64,000 nt of DNA. Origin: Yponomeuta sedellus (lineage: Eukaryota > Arthropoda > Insecta > Lepidoptera > Yponomeutidae). Position 1 is the stretch's first letter. Every line of letters begins with the position of its first letter. The notes below the pieces were generated by a model that saw nothing but the letters and a program-made list of their open reading frames with translations, was not told the origin of the DNA and did no database searches. This document shows positions 21,555 through 45,637 of the stretch, piece by piece. Both the position numbers and the translations under genes were made by a program. The DNA lies in assembly GCA_934045075.1 (NCBI GenBank), contig OW203721.1, forward strand, positions 18,954,714 through 19,018,713, given 5' to 3'.

Positions 21555-23390
21555 TTAGGTCTTAAATTGGGGAACCCAACTTTGGGTGAAGGCCTCCTCC
21601 ATCTTATGCCATTCATGGCGATCTGCGGCTAGTCTGGTCCAGAGTGGACCCGCCACGCGCACCACATCATCATTCCAGCGGCGGCGCGGACGCCCCCGGC
21701 GACGGGTCTCATCCCGCGGCCACCAGTGCAGCACCTTTTCACTCCACCGCTCGTCTTTGCTTCTCGCTACATGTCCAGCCCAGCGCCATTTTAACCGACA
21801 AGTTAGCTCCGCCACATCTATTAGTTTTGTGCGATCCCTAATGTCTGTACATTTATTTTATCTTTTAGTTTTAAACCCTTCATACTTCTTTCAGTTGCTC
21901 TCTGGAATCTCTGTAGTTTTTGTATAATCTCCTTTGTTAGAGCCCAGCTCTGGCATCCATATAGAAGCACAGGAGTAACCACTGAATCGAAAGCCTTTTT
22001 CCTTAGAGAAAGTGGAATTTTACCTTTAAATATATGTTTCAGTGCCCAATACTTTTTCCAGGCAAGTTTTATTCTTCGTTCAACTTCTTCAGTGTTTGGC
22101 CTTTAAAGGATATCTGTTGTCCTAGGTAGATGTAGTTTTCGACATATTTCAACTCAATATACCCAACCCGTACTGGCATTCTCTCTTGGTTGGACAATGA
22201 CACATGTTTTATCTGCATTCATTTCTAATCCACATCTTTTACTTTCTGTGTCTAGTGATTGTATCATGTGTACTAGGTGTTAATGTTTTTCTGTTATTAA
22301 TACTATGTCGTCTGCAAAGCGTAGATGATTTAGGTATACTCCATTTATTTGTATGCCAATATTGTCCCAGTCTAAGTTTCTGATTATCATCTCTAAAAGA
22401 CCTGTGAATAGATTTGGGGATATTGGGTTGCCTTGTCTTACACCTCTTTGTATTCTGAATGGTCTTCCTTGTCTTTCCAATTTGACTACAGCCTTACTCT
22501 TTTTATATATTTCTTTCAATATTGTGATATATTTCAGTGGTACTCCCTGGTCTTCTAAGGCTTTCCACAGCTGAGTGGGTGATGGAGTCAAATGCTTTTG
22601 AGTAATCCACAAAACCAAGGTACAGTGGTTTTTTAAATTCAGCATATTTTTCCATAATTTGAGTTAGAGTGAATATGTGGTCCGTCGTGGAGAACCCTCG
22701 CCTGAAGCCAGCTTGTTCCCTCGGCTGATTAAATTCCAGTACAGGTGTGAGTCTCTTTAAGATCAAATGAGTGAAAAGCTTATATGTTGTCTGGAGTAAG
22801 CTTATAAGTCTGTAGTTACTAATGTTCTCAGGATCTCCTTTCTTATACAGAAGTTTTATAATGGAGGTTTCCCACTCTGATGGTATAGTCTCTTGATTTA
22901 AAATGCTATTAAAAAGGTTTGTAAGTATAGGTACTAAGGGTTCTTTTATGGCTTTTAAGACGTCATTTGTAATTTTGTCATCGCCTGGACTTTTCATTAT
23001 TTTGAGACGTTCAATGGCTTGGCTAATTTCGCAGGATAGGAATGTAAGTATTTCCGGTTCTACTCTATCTCTCTGTCACATATTTTAAGTATTGTATGAG
23101 TGCTCGGTGTTTTGGTACAATTTCTCATAGAAACTTGATGCCACTTCCACTATTTTGTCTCTTTGTGTCATTGTTTGTCCTGTACTAGATTTTAGTGAGG
23201 GAATGCATTTTGTCGCGGTATTTATTCGCTTATTATCTCTCTTAACTGATCTGTAGTTATTAAGTTCTTCTTCAATGACATTGAATTTAATTGTTTTTAT
23301 GTTTCTTTTAATTTTCTTCTTAATTTTCCAGTAAAGATTTGTTAAAAGTTTCTTCTCTTCTTTTGATTTTTTCTTCTTTTTCTTCAACAT
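21555..23390 (-). mobile_element. RTE-type LINE fragment, antisense, 5'-truncated
   Basis: On the minus strand three frames follow in order. 23390-23085 is a Lys-rich linker ending ASSFYEKLY. 22997-22280 is a reverse transcriptase (YRLISLLQTTYKLFTHLIL, FVDYSKAFDSI, GVRQGNPISPNLF, LRFADDIVLI). 21815-21555 is the typical C-terminal tail (RWAGHVARS, GRPRRRW, EEAFTQSW). The endonuclease is absent, so the copy is truncated. A frame change near 22500-22560 and the gap 21815-22280 show it is broken. It lies about 1.1 kb upstream of the PRP4 kinase start. Confidence 0.85.
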
Positions 23391-23689
23391 AGCTCAATCT
23401 TCTATCAAACTTGCAATCTCAGGAGTAATTGCCAATTGTGAAATTCGCTTTCTAGGGTTCTCAGGAAGGACATTGACTGTGATATATATAGTTTTTATTA
23501 TTCATTATACAAACAATATATTTACTTAATGAAAATCAAATTTGATAGTTTCACAATCTTCATATTCATATTTATTCTTTTGAAAAAAGTTTTAACTTAA
23601 CAGAGTTTTAACTTAAAATTATTACTAATGCATGTACTAAACACAATCATCCTCTAAATACCCTTTAATTTTGTTTTACTGTTTAATGC

Positions 23690-23830
23690 CAGAGGTCTGG
23701 GTCATCTAAATAATCCTTGATGTTATAGTAAGACACATCTTATAAACCACATTGGAAGTAACTATATCTTCAGGAATCTTGTTGTAGAACCTTATACCAT
23801 AACCATGAAGTATTGATAAACTTTTGCAAG
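23690..23830 (-). mobile_element. Jockey-like LINE 3'-end fragment
   Basis: Read on the minus strand, this encodes a piece like [15 protein letters not shown] followed by a short tail. It matches the 3' end of the antisense LINE at 60060-61040, which encodes [15 protein letters not shown]. Only the last part of the ORF is present. Confidence 0.6.
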
Positions 23831-23861
23831 CGAAATGATGAAAATCGATATGCACCCTTGT

Positions 23862-24150
23862 ATGTCTCCACTGCTGTGACACGGGTCTTGTTCTGCATCG
23901 TAGGAAGGCTAGGCCATACTCCGCCACGGGGGCCAAGTCTGGTTTGGTGGAGGATTGTAAGACAGAGGCGGGCCTTACTGTTACAAGTTAACGAGTCACC
24001 CATAGGCCTCTGACGTGGCTTACATGACGGCTTCAACGGCCTAAAGTGCCTTGCGAAGCACAGAAGCGCTCAGAAAAAACGCCACTAGTGGTCACCCATC
24101 CGGCACCTGACCGTGTTATTGATTCCAATCACTCGGTTCGACTATCATGG
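23862..24150 (-). repeat. 5S-rRNA-headed SINE copy
   Basis: Belongs to a family with at least eight pieces in this window. On the minus strand it starts with ACACGGTCAGGTGCCGGATGGGTGACC, resembling the 3' half of the 5S rRNA internal promoter, then the body with CTTCGCAAGGCAC, GTCAGAGGCCTATGGG, CCCCCGTGGCGGAGTATGGCC and GGGGACATACAAG. It may influence the nearby promoter of the PRP4 kinase gene, but nothing shows that it does. Confidence 0.65.
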
Positions 24151-24224
24151 AGATGACACTTTATGTTTATGTCTGATACTGACATTATGGTTTTTTAATC
24201 AACCAATATTACTTAATAACAAAC

Positions 24225-24312
24225 ACTGGTGGTGGAGTATGGCATAACCTTCCTGCTATGCAGGAAGAGACTCGTGCCCCAGCAGTGGGGACACAAAAGG
24301 GGTGATAACGAT
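24225..24312 (+). repeat. 5S-headed SINE, 3'-end fragment
   Basis: Carries the GGTGGAGTATGGC...CCTTCCTG and CAGTGGGGACA blocks of the family in the opposite orientation to its neighbour at 23862-24150, so the two make a loose inverted pair. Confidence 0.6.
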
Positions 24313-24473
24313 ATAATAAACACTGAAATTTCTTTAAACAAAATTAGAAATTGTAGGTCATATTCGTCCAAACTTCTGCATTTTTAGTGCCTGAGTGTTC
24401 TGAAGTCTGTTTATATATTTTAAAAAAATTACTACACTATTTTTGATTTCATTTTTCACATTTTTTATGAATA

Positions 24474-39330
<14,857 letters not shown>

Positions 39331-39835
39331 CATACGCTAGAAGTTTTAAGAGTCACTGTTCCATGTATCAAGTCTCGTATTATGTAAAGAATCTAATTAA
39401 TATATTTTTTATGTAACAAGACAGATTGGAATATAGTTTATGAAATTTATGTGGCCGTTTCTTTGGACAGGGCAAAGGTCCGAAACTGTATTCGACTGTC
39501 CGTCGGAATTTACAGTCCTGATATCACTCCACACCCTTCCTTTATCCTTTTCTTGATTCAACTGTTTGAGATGAAGTTATAACTTTTGTTTTTATCATGT
39601 AGATGTATGCAAATTACATTGGTTATTTGTCCTCCGTGATAAAATCGGTTATTTTTAACGATTTCTTTTAAATGAGAAAGTTCTCGATTCAACGCGCATA
39701 TTACTTTTTTTATATGTTTATCCTTTATATGCCTACATCATCCTCCTCCATTAGAATTTCATAGGTTGCAGTCACCCGTACACTGTGCCCCTACGTAACG
39801 TAAATGTGAGGAGTACCTACCCGAATATAAAATAC
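39331..39835. other. PRP4 kinase 3' flank
   Basis: AT-rich, with no gene recognised. The LTR element starts 505 bp after the stop codon. Confidence 0.6.
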
Positions 39836-40412
39836 TGTCGCGGTCCTATCCCGAACCATCTAGAATAGAGCCTTCTAGAAGCCTATCGAATAGTCGCCGC
39901 ATGCTGCGTTTTAGTAAACAATAAACGCTGCAAGCAATAATGACTCGTACGTCCAAAAGCAATAGGTTCAAACTCTTTAACATGAAACTGTTCGAGCGAC
40001 GTTGCCGCGTGTACCGAGTGTAGGTACGGGAATGTTCTAGAACCCTGGCCGGCCGATATAAATAGCGGCCGCCGCGGCGCGCTGTCAGTTCAGTTTGGAC
40101 AAGCGAAGAGTGAACTTCGAGCGAACATACCTGCGATACGAGCGATTTTCACACTACTACTTTACCCTTTGACCAGATCTGACTTTTTACCTGCTTCTCC
40201 GTTTATCCGTTTTTATCCAGTTTTCTGTTAATATTACTACAATTCTACAAATAAAACCACACATAAAGTCGTTCCAGAGTTTATTTATTATTATAAAAGT
40301 TACCCAACGTTCCAAACCTACGACCTCAGCGATACAATTGGACTTAGATTGGAATCTTCGTGTCGTGAAGACCTGCAGACCAGACGCTGCGTGAATAAAT
40401 ACTAGGAAGTTG
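39836..40412 (+). repeat. 5' LTR of the Gypsy element (end estimated)
   Basis: The start is fixed by identity with the 3' copy. The end is uncertain because the 3' LTR is truncated; a possible primer-binding site starts with TTGGCG at about 40413, after GTTGTCA. AATAAA at 40249 and 40396 could be the polyadenylation signal. The LTR contains the heat-shock-like promoter listed separately. Confidence 0.6.
39853..40092 (+). promoter_or_regulatory. Heat-shock-element-like promoter in the LTR
   Basis: GAAtgTTCtaGAA at 40030-40042 is a perfect three-unit heat-shock element. A second cluster has GAA or TTC units at 39853, 39863, 39873, 39878 and 39888, all in 5-bp register. TATAAA lies at 40057-40062, 15 bp after the first element, and an initiator-like TCAGTT at 40085-40090 sits 30 bp further. 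The leader AAGCGAAGAGTGAAC resembles hsp70 leaders. HSF-driven transcription of the element is inferred. Confidence 0.6.
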
Positions 40413-40474
40413 TCATTGGCGCATTGGCGAGATGAGAGGATACTTCTGGAGTGAAGACCAGGTCCAGAGGTGCT

Positions 40475-40750
40475 GCGGAGGCCACGCCCACTGCCCCTCA
40501 GGCCACGCCCACTGGCCATAGGGATACGCCCACTGGCCCCGCCCACCAGGCCACGCCCACCGACCAAGCCACGCCCCCTGGCCCCGCCCACCAGGCCACG
40601 CCCGTAGAGAAGACACAGCATAGCTGCCCAGCGGCTCCGCCCACTGGCCACGCCCACCATCCCCGCGCACCAGCCTCCGCCCACCGGCCTTGACCACCAG
40701 GTTTCACCAACCGACCCACAGGCTCCGCCTCGTAGCCACGCCCACCGAAG
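40475..40750 (+). promoter_or_regulatory. CCACGCCC array in the retrotransposon leader
   Basis: Seven copies of CCACGCCC and four of CCGCCC, mostly within CCACGCCCAC-GGCC units, lie between the LTR and gag. The motif resembles binding sites of Sp1/KLF-type zinc fingers. It sits where the Drosophila gypsy element carries its Su(Hw) insulator array. An enhancer or insulator role is a guess. Confidence 0.45.
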
Positions 40751-40773
40751 ACATTAAACCTCCGTCACTTACC

Positions 40774-41996
40774 ATGGAGGTTTTGGATATGTCGTGTCTG
40801 ATGGCAATGTTGAAGGGCATGCGAGAAGAACAGAGAGGCCTGCGAGAAGAGCAGAGCAAGCAGATGCGGAGCCTGCAAGAAGAACAGAGAGGCCTGTGAG
40901 AAGAGCAGAGCAAGCAGATGCGGTGCCTGCAAGAAGAACAGAGAGGCCTGCAAGAAGAACAGAGCAAGCAGATGCAGTGCCTGCAAGAACAACAGAGCAA
41001 GCAGATACGGAGTCTGCAAGAAGAACAGAAGGCAGATTAACAAGTGATCCTATCTGCCGTTACAAAGTTCAGCGATACGGTCGCTAAGCTACATGAAGAT
41101 GTAGAGGTAGTGAACGAACGGGTTTCCGAATTAGAGGATGACCTAAAAAATGTGAAAACCGGCCTCACTGGACTAGAGCAGGAAGTTCGGCGTATTAAAG
41201 CTGCTGGAGCTACGTCGAGCGGAGTTGTCAGCTTAAGCCAGGGGCCTAAAGTGAAGGTACCTCCGTACGATGGTACTACGTCTTGGGTCGCCTACCGACA
41301 GCAGTTCCAGACTGTCGCTGCTTCAAACGGGTGGACGGACGAACAGAGCCTGACAGCCCTCACCGTCGCACTCAAAGGATCGGCTTTATCTGTCCTGGGG
41401 GCACTGCCGACCTCAGGCAGCGAGTTTAAAGATCTGCTGGAGGCACTTGAGGCTAGATACGGGGAACGACACATGGAACACGTTTTTCGTGCCCAGCTGC
41501 GGGACCGGACTCAGCGCCAGAGTGAAGGATTTCAACAATGGGCGTTGAAAATTGAGAAGCTGGTTCGAAAGGCGTATCCTTCTGCTGATAGTAAAATGGT
41601 GGACACGAATATTTTGCAAGCTGTCGTCGACGGAATCAAGGATCTTGAAATTAGGGCTACAGTAAAGCTTCGCCACCATTCTTCATTAAAAGAAGCTCTG
41701 GCACACGCCCTGGAAGTAGAAGCTGTGCGTTAAGATATCCGGCAAGGTTATAAACTTCGAGAAGTTACGGAGGACGTTAAAGAGATCAAGACACCGCCCA
41801 AGAGGAACTCCGGGCCCATGCGTTACAAGTGTGGGGAAAGAGGGCATTTGCAGTTCACGTGTCCTAAGAAGGCAAGGCAATCGACCAAAACAGATGACAG
41901 ACTGGATGCGCGTCTCAACAATATGGAATAGCGTCTTGAAGAGTTCGTAAAGAAGCATGACTCTGCGCCCTCCACCGTGAACCAGGGAACCGAGTA
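40774..41996 (+). pseudogene. Gypsy element gag, interrupted by stop codons
   Basis: One frame from ATG 40774 gives a coiled-coil-like repeat of EEQRGLREEQSKQM units encoded by about 40-bp tandem DNA repeats (40820-41030), then a capsid-type domain (KVPPYDGTTSWVAYRQQF, ALEARYGERHMEHVF, LKEALAHALEVEAVR) and a zinc knuckle near 41825-41865. In-frame stops occur at 40897 (TGA where sister repeats have CGA), 41038, 41731, and later TAG and TAA codons near 41930 and 41995. The zinc knuckle lacks its first cysteine (CGT codon). The product would form the particle and bind element RNA, but cannot be made whole. Confidence 0.82.
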
Positions 41997-42064
41997 AAAG
42001 CCAGGACTGCGGGGCGGGTACTGGCTGGAGCGGAGGTAGCACCAGTAACCAGAATCTCACAAGC

Positions 42065-43042
42065 ATGGAATGGGAACAGTCTACTAATACGCGGTGCAGT
42101 GAACAAAATAGAGTGCAAAATCACCCTAGATACAGAGCCTCTAGAACAATAGTGAGACCAGACCTGGTGAAAGCTGTAGGGAGACGCAAAGGCACCAGTT
42201 TATGCAGGCTTCTCTCCGCTTCTGGCCAGCAGATACCCGTCCTGGGTGAAAGATCGGTTACGATATGTGTTGGGGAGGCGTCATATATTCACGACGTAAT
42301 CGTAGCCGAAATTATGGATGATTGCATTCTGGGCCTAGACTTTATGAAGAAACACAACTGTCACATCGATGTCACTAACGGTGTCTTTAAATGTGGTGAT
42401 GAGGAGAACTTCATACTTGGCGGTCCCGATGGAAATGTCACGTGCCTGAAGAAAACCGTAATACCTGGACGAGCACAAACTGAAGTGAAGGTGAAGCTGC
42501 CTTCGAGTCAGAAGAATCAGCGGAATAAGTGTGTGCTGATTGAAGATACACGAGACAGTGCAGCCAGACAGAAATTGCTGACAGCAAGAACTCTCTTCTA
42601 TGGAGGCAAGACCGCTGTAGTGAGGGTTGTGAATATAGGCGATCGTGAGATTACCCTTAGCAAAGGTGACGTTATTGGAAGGTGTGAGGAAGCCGTTTGG
42701 ATGAGAAGCTGCCAATCATCTCCAAGCTCAAACACATCGAATACCAGGAGTGAAATTATAGTCACTAAGCTCCTTGAGGATTCTAAGAGTAATCTGAGCT
42801 ATTCGCAAAGCATGAAAGCTAAGAGGTTGCTACTGCGCTTTAGGGATATCTTCTCTGACGAAAGAAATCCTGGAAGAACATCTTTAGTTCAGCACAAAAT
42901 CGACACCGGAGAGGAGCGACCTATTCGTCAGCGAGCGAGGCGCTTACCGATTGCCAAAGAAAAGGAAGTACAAGACATGTTGGAAGACATGAAGAGAAAC
43001 AAGATTAAGAACCTTCTGCTAGCCCATGGTGTTCTCCCGTAG
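42065..43042 (+). pseudogene. Gypsy element protease and start of RT region, broken
   Basis: A 325-codon frame with the second half of a retropepsin (VIVAEIMDDCILGLDFMKKHNC) and then a linker and the start of the RT region (KIDTGEERPIRQRARRLP). The active-site part, near 42128-42140, is out of frame because of an apparent one-base deletion. A further frame change near 43005-43040 separates it from the RT frame. It would process the polyprotein in an intact element. Confidence 0.8.
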
Positions 43043-43881
43043 TGTTGGTAAAGAAGAAAGATGGTAGCACAAGGTTCTGTGTAGACTATCGACGGCTTAA
43101 TGATGTGACGAAAAAGGATAGTTATCCACTGCCACGAATAGACGATACCCTAGACACTTTAAGTGGCATGAAATGGTTCTCGACATTAGATCTGAAATCC
43201 GGATACTGGCAAGTGGAAATTGATCCGAGGAATAAAGAGAAGACGACTTTTTCAACTGGTAAAGGTCTACGGCAATTTAACGTGATGCCTTTTGGATTGT
43301 GCAACGCGCCAGCTACATTCGACCGACTTATGGAGTGCGTACTGGCAGGATTAGTTGGGGAAGCCTGCCTTGTCTACTTGGATGACGTCATAATCATGGG
43401 TACAGATTTTGAGGACCACTTACAAAATCTAGAGCAAGTTTTTAAGAAGATAATGGGAGCAAACTTAAAGTTAAATCCGAAGAAATGCAGTTTATTTAAG
43501 GACAAGGTTAGCTATCTCGGCCATGTGATAACCGGCGAAGGCATACAGACCGATCCAGCCAAAATCGAAGCAGTGCAAAAATGGCCTACTCCCAAAGACA
43601 AGACTGAAGTGCGAGCATTTTTAGGGCTATGCTCATATTATAGACGCTTTTTTAAGTTCTCTGAAATTGCCAAGCCTTTACACAGACTGACTGAAGACAA
43701 GCAGTCATTTCATTGGAAAGACACATGTGAGAATTCCTTTCAAAAATTAGAAAATGCTTTTGCGAGACTCCAATCTTGGGATTTCCACAGCCTAACGGCC
43801 AATTCATTGTTGACACTGACGCCAGTAACACAGCGATCGGAGGAGTGTTATCGCAGAAACAGGGCGACAGAGAGGTTGTGA
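43042..43881 (+). pseudogene. Gypsy element reverse transcriptase
   Basis: 279 codons with RT motifs in order: [36 protein letters not shown] and the catalytic YLDD ([11 protein letters not shown]), then the connection domain ([29 protein letters not shown]). The frame shifts near 43775, where the RNase H frame takes over. The motif set is that of Ty3/Gypsy elements. The catalytic residues are present, but the polyprotein frame is not continuous. Confidence 0.9.
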
Positions 43882-45011
43882 TGGCCTATTTTAGTAAATC
43901 GCTATCGAAACCTGAAAGAAACTATTGTGTGACAAGAAGGGAGCTCTTGGCTGTGGTAAAGACATTACAGCACTTCAGCAAATATCTCCTCGGCATGCGG
44001 TTTACGCTTCGCACTGACCACGCCGCCCTGAAATGGCTGTTACAATTTAAAAATCCAGAGGGGAAAGTTGCTCGATGGATCGAACAACTGCAAGAGTACG
44101 ACTTTATGATTGAACACCGCAGCGGAAAGGCGCATGGAAATGCTGACGCACTGTCAAGAAGGCCGTGTCCGGAAGACTGCAAGCACTGTGCCAAACAAGA
44201 GACAAAGGAACTGCCATTAAGATTGACAAGAATGAGTCCATCGAGATCTTGGGAAGACGAGGCGATGAAAGAAGCACAGGAAGATGACGAAGATGTACGG
44301 CTCATTGTCGCATGGAAGAAACGAGGCGAGGACAAACCAAGATGGTGCGAAGTCGCTCCTACTAGTGTTGTCACCAAGGCATACTGGGCTCAATGGAACA
44401 GTTTTATTCTTCAGAACGGAATACTTTACCGTAAATGGGAGAAACCTAACGGCAGGGAGTTCCATCTTCAGATAGTTGTCCCAAGAGATAAGGTACAAGA
44501 TGTCCTTAGTGAAGTACATGACGGTGTGTCAGGTGGACATTTGGGCGTAAAGAGGACTTTAACAAAGATTCGAGAAAGGTTTTACTGGCTCCATTGTCGA
44601 GAAGATGTGCAAGATTGGTGTCGCAAATGTGCTACTTGCGCCGCGGTGAAAGGCCCATCGACTAGAAACCGAGGAAATCTGCAACTTTATAACGTTGGTG
44701 CGCCATGGGAACGCATTGCAGTAGATGTGGCTGGACCGTTCCCAGTAACGGAATCAGGAAATAAGTATTTCATGGTAGTTATGGATTACTTCACTAAATG
44801 GCCAGAGGTATTCGCCATATCCAATCAAGAAGCCACGACTGTTGCCTCCAAGTTGTTTGAGGAAGTAGTTTGCCGGTTTGGTGTGCCCTTGGAAATACAC
44901 TCCGACCAAGGCAGGAACTTTGAGTCTCAAGTATTTCAAGAACTCTGCAAAATATTGGGAATGCATAAGACTAGGACCACCCCATATCATCCAAATCTAA
45001 CGGCATGGTAG
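43776..45011 (+). pseudogene. Gypsy element RNase H and integrase
   Basis: Begins with RNase H ([50 protein letters not shown]). The integrase has an H2C2 zinc finger (HDGVSGGHLG...CRKCATC) and a DDE core with Asp in IAVDVAGPF and Asp in IHSDQGRNF; the Glu comes after the break. A frame change near 44996, just before MVERF, splits the integrase. It would insert the element DNA into the host chromosome. Confidence 0.9.
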
Positions 45012-45577
45012 AAAGATTTAACCAAACACTTGAGAGACATTTAGCAAAAGTCGTTGACAGGCACCAGAGAGACTGGGACAAATACATACCGCCATTTCTT
45101 CAGGCCTACAGAACGGCAGAACATGAAAGCACGAAGGTAACCCCGGCGCGTGTAAATTTTGGCCGAGAACTGAGATACCTACCAGTAGATCTGCTGACTG
45201 GAGGCCCTCCTGACAACCCAAGTTCTCTACACGATTATATTTCCGAGTTACGTAAGAAAATGCGAGAGATTCATGCCATAGTACGGGAAAACGGATTGGA
45301 GTCGAGTGAAAAGATGAAGACTAGGTATGACCGCCGAGCAAATACAAGCGGCTTCGAAGAAGGAGCACTAGTCTGGCTTCACAATGTAACTCGACGAAAG
45401 GGAAAATCTCCGAAATTGCAAACAAGATGGGAGGGACCGTACAAAGTGGTAACTCGGTTAAATGACGTGACGTACCGAATTCAACGGCAGCCAAGAGGTG
45501 CACAAAAGGTGGTTCACATCAACCGCTTAGCTTCCTATCACGGCAGTAATGAAGATGCTCGGGACGAGCATCTCTAA
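45005..45577 (+). pseudogene. Gypsy element integrase C-terminal part
   Basis: 190 codons starting MVERFNQTLERH, which includes the catalytic Glu (MVE), then AYRTAEHESTKVTPARVNFGRE and a C-terminal GPYKVV-type fold (LQTRWEGPYKVVTRL, VHINRLASYH). The stop codon overlaps the purine tract before the 3' LTR, so no envelope gene follows. Confidence 0.88.
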
Positions 45578-45588
45578 GAGGGGAGCAG

Positions 45589-45637
45589 TGTCGCGGTCCT
45601 ATCCCGAACCATCTAGAATAGAGCCTTCTAGAAGAAG
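45589..45637 (+). repeat. Truncated 3' LTR
   Basis: The first 46 bases match the 5' LTR exactly, then the sequence departs (GAAGAATAC instead of CCTATCG). The remaining 500 or so bases of LTR are absent. Confidence 0.88.

Larger units (their letters stand above)
39836..45637 (+). mobile_element. Ty3/Gypsy LTR retrotransposon, inactive, with truncated 3' LTR
   Basis: The 5' LTR begins TGTCGCGGTCC at 39836. The same 46 bases recur at 45589-45634 right after a purine tract (AAGAGGGGAGCAG, 45576-45588), so the 3' LTR starts there but is cut off. Between them lie gag, protease, RT, RNase H and integrase in the Ty3/Gypsy order. There are several stop codons and frame changes, and no envelope gene. 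AATAC stands directly before the 5' LTR (39831-39835) and again at 45638-45642, a possible 5-bp target duplication. Confidence 0.9.

Noticed and set aside
39836..40130. The HSE/TATA region as the promoter of a host heat-shock gene
   Set aside because: Its first 46 bases are repeated at the 3' end of the retrotransposon next to a purine tract, and gag follows, so it is an LTR. A captured host promoter cannot be excluded.
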